19,994 nucleotides of DNA from DASPMP01 sp035758925. GTDB lineage: Bacteria; Gemmatimonadota; Gemmatimonadetes; Gemmatimonadales; Gemmatimonadaceae. The notes beneath the pieces are model-generated. The model did no database searches, was not told the origin of the DNA, and saw nothing but the letters and a program-made list of their open reading frames with translations. The translations under genes were made by a program, and so were the position numbers. Positions 1 to 7,749 of the stretch are shown piece by piece. The stretch lies in NCBI GenBank assembly GCA_035758925.1, contig DASTVV010000051.1, positions 1-19,994 of the forward strand, in the 5' to 3' direction. Each line of letters opens with the position of its first letter. The stretch's first letter is position 1.

Positions 1-1681
1 CGTTCTCGCCCTCGCGGTAGTCGCGTGCCGCGCTGCGGCTCCCCCGTCGCCAGCGCCCGCCACCGCTCCGGTCAGCGCCGATCCATCAACCGCGATCGGC
101 ACGCACGGCATGGTGGCGTCGGACGCGCCGCTCGCGAGCCAGGCCGGCGTGGAGATCATGAAGGCGGGGGGCAACGCGGTGGACGCCGCGGTGGCCGTCG
201 GCTTCGCACTCGCGGTCGTGTACCCGGAGGCGGGTAACCTGGGCGGTGGCGGTTTCACGCTGATCCGGATGGCCAACGGACGCGTCGCCGCCATCGACTA
301 TCGCGAGGTCGCGCCGGCGGCAGCGACCCGCGACATGTTCCTGGACGACAGCGGCCGAACCACGCGCAAGAGCGTTGTCGGGCCGCTCGCGTCCGGAGTG
401 CCGGGCAGCGTCGCGGGACTCGTGGGCCAGCACCAGCGCTTCGGCGTGCTGCCACTCGCGCGTGTCATGGCACCCGCCATTCGACTGGCGGAACAGGGGT
501 TCGTGGTGGACTCGCTGCTCGCGGGATCGCTCACGCGGCACGCGAAGCTCATCGGCGAGTTCGCCGGCGCGTCGGTGTTCCTGCCCAATGGTCAGCCGCT
601 GGCGGCAGGCGCGACGCTCAGGCAGCCCGCGCTCGCGCAGACGCTGCGTGCGATCGCGGACAGCGGCACGGCCGGCTTCTACACCGGGTCCAGAGGCCGG
701 TCCATGGCGGAGGACCTGCGTGCGGCGGGCGCGATCATCACGGCGGAGGATCTCGCGGCATACAAGGTGGAATGGCGCGAGCCGCTGCGCTCCATGTACC
801 GCGGACACACGCTGGTGACGATGCCGCCGCCATCGTCAGGCGTGACGATGATCGAGGCGCTCAACATCCTCGCCGGGTTCGACCTTCCCGCGACCGCGGG
901 CAGCGCGCGCGAAGCGCATCTGGTGGCGTCGGCGCTGCAGCGCGCGTTCGTCGACCGCAACGCGCTCCTCGCGGATCCCGCGTTCGTGAAGGTTCCGGTG
1001 GACCTGCTGTCGAGCATGTCGTACGCCGCCAAGCTGCGCGCGAGCATCGGCACGACCGCGACACGAACGACGACACTGACGGATGCGCTGGGCGCCGCGG
1101 AGCGCGGACAGACGACACCCTACGCGGTGGTCGACGCCGCCGGCAACGCGGTGTCCACGACGACGACGATCAACGATCTGTACGGCTCGGGCGTGTACCT
1201 GCCGACGATCGGCATCTTCATGAACGACGAGATGGACGACTTCGCGGCGAACCCTGGCAAGCCGAACATGTTCGGGCTGGTACAGGGCGAGCAGAACGCG
1301 ATACAGCCGGGAAAGCGCATGCTGAGCTCGATGCTGCCGAGCGTGGTGCTGGATCGCGCAGGCAAGCCGCTGCTGCTGATCGGCGGACGCGGGGGCCCGC
1401 GGATCATCTCCGGCGTGATGCAGTCGATCATCAATGTCATCGACCATCAGGCGTCGCTGCCGGACGCGATCGGCGCACCGCGAATCCATCATCAGGCGCT
1501 GCCCGACACGTTGTTCTACGAGGACAAGGTTCCGACGGCGGTCCTGGACACCCTGCGAGCGTGGGGCTACGGGACGAAGACTGTGTCGGCGGTTGCGTCC
1601 GTGAACGGCATTGTGCGTACGCCGGCGGGCTGGGAGGGGTATTCGGATTGGCGATCCGGGGGACGGCCAGCGGGCTACTAG
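1..1681 (+). CDS. ggt: Gamma-glutamyltransferase, exported, 5' end outside window
   Basis: Gamma-glutamyltransferase (GGT) cleaves the gamma-glutamyl bond of glutathione and related peptides and transfers the group to water or an acceptor, normally in the periplasm. The frame is open from base 2, so the true start lies upstream. The visible N-terminus reads as the end of a lipoprotein signal (AVVAC, Cys codon 26-28) followed by a Pro/Ala-rich linker; the ATG at 110 is internal. Family landmarks are present in order: the GNLGGGGF segment, the DYRE arginine that in E. coli GGT binds the gamma-glutamate, the autoprocessing/catalytic threonine in GQTTPYAVVD (codon 1112-1114), the MDDF segment, RMLSSMLPS and the glycine-rich GGRGGPR loop. 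The protein should mature into large and small subunits at that threonine. It ends before a 41-bp-arm hairpin that may terminate transcription. Lipid anchoring is inferred from the partial signal only. Confidence 0.93.
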   Translation, partial: VLALAVVACRAAAPPSPAPATAPVSADPSTAIGTHGMVASDAPLASQAGVEIMKAGGNAVDAAVAVGFALAVVYPEAGNLGGGGFTLIRMANGRVAAIDYREVAPAAATRDMFLDDSGRTTRKSVVGPLASGVPGSVAGLVGQHQRFGVLPLARVMAPAIRLAEQGFVVDSLLAGSLTRHAKLIGEFAGASVFLPNGQPLAAGATLRQPALAQTLRAIADSGTAGFYTGSRGRSMAEDLRAAGAIITAEDLAAYKVEWREPLRSMYRGHTLVTMPPPSSGVTMIEALNILAGFDLPATAGSAREAHLVASALQRAFVDRNALLADPAFVKVPVDLLSSMSYAAKLRASIGTTATRTTTLTDALGAAERGQTTPYAVVDAAGNAVSTTTTINDLYGSGVYLPTIGIFMNDEMDDFAANPGKPNMFGLVQGEQNAIQPGKRMLSSMLPSVVLDRAGKPLLLIGGRGGPRIISGVMQSIINVIDHQASLPDAIGAPRIHHQALPDTLFYEDKVPTAVLDTLRAWGYGTKTVSAVASVNGIVRTPAGWEGYSDWRSGGRPAGY

Positions 1682-1688
1682 GATTTTG

Positions 1689-1791
1689 AGCTGTCAGCCA
1701 AAAGCTCACAGCTTACAGCCGAGAGCTATATCGGGACGATCTCTGGCTCTATAGCTATCGGCTGACTGCTCTCAGCCGTTAGCTGACAGCT
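1689..1791. repeat. Imperfect inverted repeat with 41-bp arms
   Basis: Arms 1689-1729 and 1751-1791 match in 32 of 41 positions without gaps when one is reverse-complemented; the outer 10 bases (AGCTGTCAGC) match perfectly. The 21-base centre (1730-1750) is also partly self-complementary. The hairpin sits between the convergent stops of the GGT gene and the glycine-zipper lipoprotein gene, so it may act as a terminator for GGT, or be a copy of a dispersed palindromic element. Confidence 0.75.
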
Positions 1792-1795
1792 GGCC

Positions 1796-1827
1796 AAAAA
1801 AAACGGGCGCGGATTGCTCCGCGCCCG
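1796..1827 (-). terminator. Intrinsic terminator of the glycine-zipper lipoprotein gene
   Basis: Read on the minus strand, a perfect 10-bp stem (1818-1827 with 1804-1813) closes a 4-base loop (1814-1817) and is followed directly by a run of eight T (1796-1803 as A on the plus strand). It lies 23 bases after the stop codon of the lipoprotein gene. This is a textbook Rho-independent terminator. Confidence 0.9.
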
Positions 1828-1850
1828 CCTTCGTCTTTAAGAAGATCTTC

Positions 1851-2678
1851 TTACAACGTGACCGTCACCGGACCAGTCAGCGTCACCACGATGCTGGCGC
1901 CAGAGTTGACGCAGCCCTCGTAGTTCGCGGTCGCTGCCGCGGCCGCGGCACCCGCCGCCGCACCAGCTGCCGCACCGATCACCGTCGACTTGGTGTTCTT
2001 GCCGAGGAGTTGGCCAGCGATCGCGCCCACCGCCGCGCCGCCGACGACCTTCTTCGCATCAGCGCTCTTCGGCTGATTGCGCACACGATCGATCGCGGCG
2101 TTGCTCACGTTCGCCTCGAGCGCGTAGGTCTTGCCGTTGTACTCGACGCTGTTGACGGCGAACTCCATGATGATCTTGTCGTTCACGTTCTCGCTGCGCT
2201 TGAGCGCGGTGACCGTGAGGCTCACCGTCGCGCCCGCAGGAATCGTGGCGCCATTGGAGCCAGACACAGCATCGCTGAGCGTCGCGGTGAACTTGTCGCC
2301 GACCTTGTTGGTGTTCGTGCAGATCTTCGAGTTCGACGTCAGGCTGAGCGTCGTGCCCGCGGCGATCTGACCAGTGCGCGTGGCGGTGCCCGTCGGACGC
2401 GTGGTGGTGTTGCCGCTCGCCGTCTTGGTCGACGTGGACTTCGTGGACGTCCTCGGCGTCGTCTTCGTCGCGGGCGCCTTGGTGCTCGGCTCCTTCGGGA
2501 CGTCGGTCAGCTGTGGCTGCGCCGCGGTGTCCTTGCCCGCCAGCGCGAGATCGCGGTTGAGCGACGTGTCGGCGGCCAGCGCGGTGTCCGCCCGATTCTT
2601 GTCGCCGGAGCAGGCCGCGAATAGCACCATGGCTCCCACGATCACCGGCATATTCATGCGACTCGTGAACTTTGACAT
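1851..2678 (-). CDS. Lipoprotein with Thr/Lys-rich linker and glycine-zipper segment
   Basis: A 275-residue predicted lipoprotein of unknown function. Residues 1-23 form a lipoprotein signal with lipobox LFAAC (Cys23). Residues about 60-102 are a low-complexity Thr/Lys/Ser/Pro linker, probably a flexible tether through periplasm or peptidoglycan. Residues about 103-195 look like a compact beta-rich domain with an IPAGA turn. Residues about 211-250 are a Gly/Ala-rich segment (VVGGAAVGAIAG ... VIGAAAGAAAGAA) typical of glycine-zipper membrane-associating regions. Two cysteines (120 and 256) could form a disulfide. The ATG at 2678 is preceded by AAGGAAC at a suitable distance. The gene stands alone, ends in a strong terminator, and has a promoter candidate about 77 bp upstream of the start. 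I recognise the segment types but not a named family. Confidence 0.85.
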   Translation of the reverse strand: MSKFTSRMNMPVIVGAMVLFAACSGDKNRADTALAADTSLNRDLALAGKDTAAQPQLTDVPKEPSTKAPATKTTPRTSTKSTSTKTASGNTTTRPTGTATRTGQIAAGTTLSLTSNSKICTNTNKVGDKFTATLSDAVSGSNGATIPAGATVSLTVTALKRSENVNDKIIMEFAVNSVEYNGKTYALEANVSNAAIDRVRNQPKSADAKKVVGGAAVGAIAGQLLGKNTKSTVIGAAAGAAAGAAAAAATANYEGCVNSGASIVVTLTGPVTVTL

Positions 2679-2754
2679 GGGGGTTCCTTGTATGAGGATA
2701 TGTAAGCTGCGGGCCAGTGGCGACTTAACTCGGCGACGACATCAGCCAGCTTGC

Positions 2755-2783
2755 ATCGTATGCATATCGAACAGGCAAGACAA
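2755..2783 (-). promoter_or_regulatory. Candidate sigma70-type promoter for the glycine-zipper lipoprotein gene
   Basis: On the minus strand, TTGTCT (2778-2783) and TACGAT (2755-2760) are separated by exactly 17 bases. Each box matches 4 of 6 consensus positions. It lies about 77 bp upstream of the ATG at 2678. The match is moderate and was found by eye. Confidence 0.35.
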
Positions 2784-3083
2784 GTGCCTTACACGAGGCC
2801 GCTAATGGCCCGGCGGCACACTGCTCGTTTCCCCGCCCTCAATGGCGTTCGGGACGTTCCTGTCTTGTATGCGCTTCGCGCCCTGGTGTTCCACATTTCA
2901 GCTTTATCGTCGCGTACCGGACACTGCCGCTCTGGTGACGGACGACACCGACGCAAGTAACTGGTTTCGCGATTTTGGGCGCCGGAACGGATGCCAGGGG
3001 GGCACCCCCGTCCTCCTGCAACGACGCCCTCAGGCATCGTTCCATTCGCCAAATCCGTAGGAGAACGGGGGGGGCGGCCGACG
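2784..3083. other. Gene-free spacer between divergent genes
   Basis: This is the bulk of the roughly 440-bp gap between the divergently read lipoprotein and histidine kinase genes. Open frames on both strands cross it, but none has family motifs, a good ribosome site or a neighbour that would suggest translation. A short G-run/C-run inverted pair sits near 2997-3009. No gene or RNA is supported here. Confidence 0.6.
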
Positions 3084-3112
3084 TTGGCAGAACTCGAGAC
3101 GATCGGTACTAT
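3084..3112 (+). promoter_or_regulatory. Candidate sigma70-type promoter for the two-component pair
   Basis: TTGGCA (3084-3089; 5 of 6 consensus positions) and TACTAT (3107-3112; 4 of 6) are separated by exactly 17 bases. The predicted transcription start falls near 3118-3120. This would make the in-frame ATG at 3120 leaderless and makes an ATG at 3168 plausible. It also argues against any start further upstream, since the promoter would then lie inside the coding sequence. Confidence 0.5.
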
Positions 3113-3119
3113 TTGGAAC

Positions 3120-3947
3120 ATGAGTCTGGCGGGGATGACGCCGGCTGAACGCCGGTCAGGTCCGCACATGGACGAGGACTCGCGGCTTGTCGCCGTGGAG
3201 CAACTGTACCAGCAGGCAGTTGCTGAAATTGCGGACATGCGAGGACGGGACGCGCTCAAGACGCAGTTCCTGGCCAACATCTCGCACGACCTGCGCACGC
3301 CCTTGACGGCCGTGATCACGCACGCCGAGATCCTTCGCGATGGGATGCTCGGCAAGCTTAACAACCGGCAGATGGAGAGCATCAAGGGCATCATCGCGGG
3401 CGGACGCCAGCTGCTGGAGCAGGTCGGCGAGATCCTCACGTACGCGCGTGCGGCGGGCAACCAGCTGACGCTGTCGCCGTCGACCTTCCATTTCGGTGAG
3501 GTGGTCTCGCAGGTCACGCAGATCAACGAGTCGCTGTTGGCGAAGAAGCGCCTTCAGTTGCACCTCCACGTGCCGGAGGATTTGCCGCCGTTGTTCGCCG
3601 ACCGGGAGAAAGTCGCGCACATCCTCGGCAACCTGGTGGGTAACGCCATCGGCTTCACGCCGCCGGATGGGAGAGTGTGGGTGCGCGCCGTTGCCGAGAA
3701 TCGAGAGCTCACCGCTGAAGTCGGTGACACGGGAATCGGCATCGCGCCGGAATATCACGACCTCATTTTCGAGGAGTTCGCACAGGTGGATTCGACCGCG
3801 TCGCGACAGCACCATGGCACGGGACTTGGTCTGACTATCGCCAGAAAACTCGTCGAACTCCATGGCGGCCGCATCTGGGTCGAAAGCGAGCTTGGCGGTG
3901 GGAGCAGATTTTATTTCACAATCCCGTATTCGGGAAACGCGACCTAG
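3120..3947 (+). CDS. Soluble sensor histidine kinase
   Basis: A two-component histidine kinase that autophosphorylates on histidine and passes the phosphate to a response regulator. From ATG 3120 (275 aa) it has a short helical N-terminus, a dimerisation/phosphoacceptor domain with the H-box ISHDLRTPL (His56, codon 3285-3287), and an HATPase domain with N-box near 176, G1 box GDTGIGIA (about 202-209), F-box region LIFEEFAQVD and G2 box GTGLGLTIA (about 234-242). No membrane segment or separate sensor domain is visible, so it is probably cytosolic and either senses through a partner or is a remnant core. The N-box reads NAIGFTP, with Gly where Lys/Arg is usual. The start is uncertain: 3120 would be leaderless given the promoter, and ATG 3168 has an AGGT ahead of it. 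It overlaps the response regulator downstream. Confidence 0.9.
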   Translation: MSLAGMTPAERRSGPHMDEDSRLVAVEQLYQQAVAEIADMRGRDALKTQFLANISHDLRTPLTAVITHAEILRDGMLGKLNNRQMESIKGIIAGGRQLLEQVGEILTYARAAGNQLTLSPSTFHFGEVVSQVTQINESLLAKKRLQLHLHVPEDLPPLFADREKVAHILGNLVGNAIGFTPPDGRVWVRAVAENRELTAEVGDTGIGIAPEYHDLIFEEFAQVDSTASRQHHGTGLGLTIARKLVELHGGRIWVESELGGGSRFYFTIPYSGNAT

Positions 3948-4320
3948 GTCGAGCAAAGCCCACGTGCTCATTGTCGAAGACAACGAGCTCGTGACCGGCG
4001 CACTGCGCATCCTTTTCGAGGAGACCGGCCGTCGTGTGACAGTGGCTCACTCCGTGGCCGAGGGAGTCGCGGCGGGCGAGAACGATCCGCCCGACCTGCT
4101 GCTTCTCGACCTGTCGCTGCCGGACGGCGATGGGCTCGATGTTGCGAGCCGCCTCGCAAAGCTGGGCGTGTCGCCGCGCGCAACCGTCGCGCTGACCGGC
4201 CGCGACGATCCAGCGTCGCTCCAGCGCTGCAGTAATGCCGGCGTCACCGAGGTCATGGTGAAGCCGGTGCCGACGGCCGAGCTGTTGACCAAAGCCACGC
4301 AGTGGCTCGCGGCCCGCTAG
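3862..4320 (+). CDS. Single-domain response regulator (CheY-like receiver)
   Basis: A receiver domain without an output domain, probably the phosphorylation partner of the kinase immediately upstream. It has the acidic pocket (VLIVEDN), phosphoacceptor Asp83 in LLLLDLSLPDGDG (codon 4108-4110), the switch Thr in VALTGRDD and the conserved Lys in MVKPV. The receiver fold fills residues about 33-152. The start is uncertain: ATG 3862 gives an 86-bp overlap with the kinase gene and about 32 extra residues, while TTG 3892, GTG 3898 and GTG 3964 are also in frame. GTG 3964 begins at the receiver itself (VLIVEDN). Overlap suggests translational coupling. With no DNA-binding or enzymatic output, it may act by protein contact or in a phosphorelay. 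Confidence 0.88.
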   Translation: MAAASGSKASLAVGADFISQSRIRETRPRSSKAHVLIVEDNELVTGALRILFEETGRRVTVAHSVAEGVAAGENDPPDLLLLDLSLPDGDGLDVASRLAKLGVSPRATVALTGRDDPASLQRCSNAGVTEVMVKPVPTAELLTKATQWLAAR

Positions 4321-4344
4321 CGCGGGGTAGACGCGCGCTGTAAC

Positions 4345-5820
4345 GTGGCGCGCGTGATTCGGCACTTTTCCTTGCTCCTCGCGCTCGCCCCGCTGCCCGC
4401 GCGACTCCTCGCTCAAAAACAAGCGCTCACCTCTGCCGACTCGGCGCTCGTCGGCCGTGTGCTCCTCGCCGAGGACCGGAGAGACTCGACGGACCGCGCG
4501 CTGTCGGACGGTGCGCGTCATGCCGACGGACGCATTCGCACGCTGGCGCTGCGCGCATTGGCCCGTATTCGCGACCCGCGCTTCGCCGCGCGCGACTCGT
4601 TCCCTCGTTTGCCCGCGCCGCGCGCGTGGCCCGAACCTGCCTGGCGACTGCGCTTCCGCGCGCTGGCTGGGCAGAAGGAGAACTGCAGCGCCCTCCGCAC
4701 GGCGCTCGCTGACGGCACATGGCAGGTGCGTCTCCGCGCCGCAGACCTCGTGACGCCGGCGTGCGCCGCCGACGACAGCATCGTGGGAACCGTGCGCGAG
4801 TGGGTCGTGATGCTGCCGACCGACGCGTCGCGCCGATCGGCCGGGAACGTGTCGTGGCATGCAGGCGCGCACGGCATCGTGGCGCTGGCTCGCTTGCGTC
4901 CCAGAGAGGCAGGGCCGCTCGTGCGCTGGATGGCAACGTACCGACAATGGCAGGCGCGCATGTACGCCGCACGCGCCGCGGCCGTGCTGTCCGACACCAC
5001 GACGCTTCGCACCCTGGTCCGCGACGCCGACGACAACGTGAAGGAAGCCGCAATCGAGGCGCTGTCCAAGCTGACGGGACACGCTGACGACGCGCTGTTC
5101 CTCGCCGCGCTGAACGCGCAGGGCGCCCAGGCGGTGCGCGCCGCAGCGCTGGCGCTCAAGGGGTCGCCCAGGCCGGATGTGGCCGCCGCGGCGAGTGGCG
5201 TGTTCGAGCGCTGGGTTGCTCGCGGCAACGATTCCGAACGCGACGCGCGCGTCGCGCTACTCGACGCAGCGGGCCGGCCCGCCAGCGACGACCGCGTGTT
5301 CAGGGTTCGCGTCGTTGGCGTCATCAGTGACGCCGCGGACAGCGGCTTGCCGCCGCACGCCGTAGCGCTGGCGCTCGGTGAGGATGTGCGGCTGCGGGTG
5401 ACGATGTCGCCTGCAAGCGGCGGTGGCTCATTCGTGGTCAAGCTGCGCGGCGACGTCGCGCCGATGATGGCGGCGCGCGTGCTCGCGCTCGCCAGCACTC
5501 GCTACTACAACGGCGGCAATTGGCACCGCGTGGAGCCCGACTTCGTCATCCAGGGCGCCGGACCTGGCACCAACGAGTACGTCGGCTACAAGTACTACTT
5601 CCGCGACGAGCTGGGAACCGTGCCCCACGTGCGCGGTACGCTCGGCATGAGCACGCGCTCGCACGACACGGGAGATGCGCAGTGGTTCGTGAACCTCAAG
5701 GACAACCTGCGTCTGGGGCGCGACTACACCGTCTTCGCCGAGGTGGTGGACGGCATCGAGGTTGTCGACGGGATTCTCGAGGGCGACAGGATCGCGACCG
5801 TCACCGTCGAAAAGCCGTGA
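4345..5820 (+). CDS. Exported HEAT-repeat/cyclophilin-type peptidyl-prolyl isomerase fusion
   Basis: A 491-residue protein starting at GTG 4345, 24 bp after the response regulator stop. Residues 1-23 are a Sec-type signal ending ARLLA before QKQ. Residues about 30-290 are Ala/Leu/Arg-rich helical repeats of HEAT/armadillo type (for example LRTLVRDADDNVKEAAIEAL), a protein-binding scaffold. Residues about 355-488 are a cyclophilin domain, which isomerises prolyl bonds. WHRVEPDFVIQG at 393-404 keeps the catalytic Arg (Arg395) of the family's FHR motif, GDAQWFVN stands where GSQFF(I) is usual, and FAEVVDGIEVVDGI matches the FGxVVxGMDVV stretch. It is probably a periplasmic folding factor that recruits clients through the repeats. 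The metallophosphoesterase follows after about 25 bp and may share the transcript. Confidence 0.87.
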   Translation: MARVIRHFSLLLALAPLPARLLAQKQALTSADSALVGRVLLAEDRRDSTDRALSDGARHADGRIRTLALRALARIRDPRFAARDSFPRLPAPRAWPEPAWRLRFRALAGQKENCSALRTALADGTWQVRLRAADLVTPACAADDSIVGTVREWVVMLPTDASRRSAGNVSWHAGAHGIVALARLRPREAGPLVRWMATYRQWQARMYAARAAAVLSDTTTLRTLVRDADDNVKEAAIEALSKLTGHADDALFLAALNAQGAQAVRAAALALKGSPRPDVAAAASGVFERWVARGNDSERDARVALLDAAGRPASDDRVFRVRVVGVISDAADSGLPPHAVALALGEDVRLRVTMSPASGGGSFVVKLRGDVAPMMAARVLALASTRYYNGGNWHRVEPDFVIQGAGPGTNEYVGYKYYFRDELGTVPHVRGTLGMSTRSHDTGDAQWFVNLKDNLRLGRDYTVFAEVVDGIEVVDGILEGDRIATVTVEKP

Positions 5821-5845
5821 AGCGCGGCAGCACCGCATACAGCGA

Positions 5846-6697
5846 GTGAAGCGACGCGAGTTCCTTCAACGCGGAGCGATTGGCGCGACGCTCACCGCCG
5901 CAGGACTCGTCGGATACACGATCGGCATCGAGCCGCACTGGCTGGAGATCGTGCGTCGCGACCTTCCGGTCGACGCGCTTCCGCCGGAACTGCATGGGCG
6001 CACACTGGGACAGATCAGCGACCTGCACGTCGGCCCCAGAGTCAGCGACAGCTATCTCGCTGAATCGTTCGACCGCTTTCGGGCGCTCGAGCCGGACATC
6101 GTCGTCATCACGGGCGATTTCATCACGTATCGTGTGGGTCGCGGCGATGCGCAGTTCGAGCAGCTCCGATCGGTGCTCACCCATCTGCCTCGCGGCCGGC
6201 TGGCCACGGTCGGCGTACTCGGCAACCACGACTACGGGCGCGGCTGGCGCGAACCGGCCGTGGCGGAGCGGGTGATCGCCGAGGCGCAGCGCGCGGGCGT
6301 CACGGTCCTGCGCAACGCGGTGCACACCGTGAGGGGGGGACTCGACATCATCGGCATCGACGACCTGTGGGCCGGGCGATCGGACACCGCTCGAGCCTTT
6401 GCCGCCCGACAGAGCCGAGCAGGAATTGCGCTTTGTCACAACCCTGACGGCCTCGACGAACTGTCCTGGGCGGGTTACCGCGGATGGGTGCTGGCCGGGC
6501 ACACGCACGGTGGTCAATGCAAACCGCCATTCCTGCCGCCGCCGCTGCTCCCGGTGCGCAACCGGCGCTACGTGTCTGGTGTCGTTGAGGTGGACCGCGA
6601 CCGCACGTTGTACATCAGCAAGGGCATCGGGCACCTGATCCGGGCGCGATTCAACGTCCGTCCCGAGCTCACGCTCTTCACGCTGAGGACGGGTTAG
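5846..6697 (+). CDS. Tat-type calcineurin-like metallophosphoesterase (YkuE-like)
   Basis: A 283-residue metal-dependent phosphoesterase. From GTG 5846 the N-terminus is KRREFLQRGAIGATL, a twin-arginine export or anchor signal followed by a hydrophobic stretch, so it probably acts outside the cytoplasm. All five metal-site motifs are intact: DLH (Asp59, His61), GD (Asp91), GNHD (Asn127-Asp129), a later CHNPD histidine, and GHTHGGQ (His219, His221). The family includes YkuE and UDP-2,3-diacylglucosamine hydrolase-like proteins; the substrate cannot be told from sequence. An ATG at 5762 is in frame but would bury the Tat motif about 40 residues in and overlap the upstream gene by 59 bp, so GTG 5846 is preferred. 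Its stop overlaps that of the convergent amidase-family gene. Confidence 0.88.
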   Translation: MKRREFLQRGAIGATLTAAGLVGYTIGIEPHWLEIVRRDLPVDALPPELHGRTLGQISDLHVGPRVSDSYLAESFDRFRALEPDIVVITGDFITYRVGRGDAQFEQLRSVLTHLPRGRLATVGVLGNHDYGRGWREPAVAERVIAEAQRAGVTVLRNAVHTVRGGLDIIGIDDLWAGRSDTARAFAARQSRAGIALCHNPDGLDELSWAGYRGWVLAGHTHGGQCKPPFLPPPLLPVRNRRYVSGVVEVDRDRTLYISKGIGHLIRARFNVRPELTLFTLRTG

Positions 6698-7716
6698 GGG
6701 CTGGAGCGCGGAGCCAGATACTCCTTCGCGATCATCATGTGGACACCGACGTTCCCGTCCACGAGCTGCGTGATCCGCAGGTCCGCCGCCATGGATGCCG
6801 CCTGATACGCCTGCGTCTGCGTGATGCCCTTGGTCTGCTGGAGGAACTTCACCATCTCCCGGATCGCGGTCTTCGTCGCGACGACAAGAGACGTGTCCGT
6901 GCCCATCGTGATCCAGTGGGTTGGGGTTTCGCCACGGGGCCAGTCGAGCTTCATGTCCTTGCGCACGATGAACTGAAGTCGGCCCTCGAGGTTCGTCTCG
7001 ATCGCGGTCTGGTCCACCTCGCCATCGCCCTGTGCGGCATGGCCGTCACCGACCTCGAAGAGCGCGCCCTTCACGAACACGGGGATGTAGAGCGTCGTTC
7101 CGGCGACGAGCTCCTTGTTGTCGAGATTCCCGGCGTGCATGCTGGGCGGGTTGCTGCTCACCCGTCCCAGCGCGGGGGCGGGGGCGACGCCCATGGAGCC
7201 GAAGAACGGCCGCAGCGGCACGACGATGCCCGGCGCGACTTCGGCGCGCATCCGCTCGCGATCCAGCTGGATCAGGCGGCTGCCGCGTTGCTCGCAGAGC
7301 TCGCGCATGAAGCCGCTGCATCCGTTGTACGCGTAAGGGATGGGCAACGAAATGGAGAGAACACGAACCTCGAGCACGTCACCGGAGTCCGCGCCTTCGA
7401 CGTAGATCGGGCCAGTCAGGATGTGTCCACCCGGACCCTTGAGCGAGCCGGTGTCCTGGGTGACGATGTCGCGGAGGTTCTGCGGGATGTCCGCGGGCTT
7501 CACGCCAATGCGTTCGAGGCCGGCCGGAGTGTTGGTGAGCATCGTCTCCACCTCGACGACGTCACCCGATTTGATGCGCAGCGCGGGTTTCGCTTCCGAC
7601 CAGTAGTAGCCGTAGGCGACGGTGGTCGGTGTCGCGGGCAGGCGATGGTTTGGTGTTGGAGACGTCTGGGGCTTTGCGCAGGCACACAGCGCGACGCAGA
7701 GTACGGTTCGGCGCAT
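6694..7716 (-). CDS. Acetamidase/formamidase family lipoprotein
   Basis: A 340-residue member of the FmdA/AmdA family, which hydrolyses short amides such as formamide and acetamide to ammonia and the acid. Recognisable stretches are LRIKSGDVVEVET, GPIYVEGADSGDVLEV, HAGNLDNKEL, and the signature VKGALFEVGDGHAAQGDGEV, which carries conserved His and acidic residues. From ATG 7716 the N-terminus is a short lipoprotein-like signal (MRRTVLCVALCAC, Cys13), so the enzyme would be envelope-anchored, unlike the classical cytosolic members. An in-frame start at 7764 would add 16 residues ahead of the signal and run into a tandem repeat, so 7716 is preferred. The real substrate is unknown. Its TAA and the TAG of the convergent phosphoesterase share bases 6694-6697. 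Confidence 0.86.
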   Translation of the reverse strand: MRRTVLCVALCACAKPQTSPTPNHRLPATPTTVAYGYYWSEAKPALRIKSGDVVEVETMLTNTPAGLERIGVKPADIPQNLRDIVTQDTGSLKGPGGHILTGPIYVEGADSGDVLEVRVLSISLPIPYAYNGCSGFMRELCEQRGSRLIQLDRERMRAEVAPGIVVPLRPFFGSMGVAPAPALGRVSSNPPSMHAGNLDNKELVAGTTLYIPVFVKGALFEVGDGHAAQGDGEVDQTAIETNLEGRLQFIVRKDMKLDWPRGETPTHWITMGTDTSLVVATKTAIREMVKFLQQTKGITQTQAYQAASMAADLRITQLVDGNVGVHMMIAKEYLAPRSSP

Positions 7717-7749
7717 CGAGGATCCGGTGACGTTGGGGGCTTCGGGGCC

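Noticed and set aside
1839..1852. Perfect 14-bp palindrome AAGAAGATCTTCTT at the end of the glycine-zipper lipoprotein gene
   Set aside because: It is short, overlaps the stop codon, and lies just before a complete intrinsic terminator, so no separate role is needed.
2789..3526. A minus-strand frame spanning the spacer and the start of the histidine kinase
   Set aside because: It overlaps the kinase phosphoacceptor domain and has no motif or ribosome site; the candidate promoters also lie within it.
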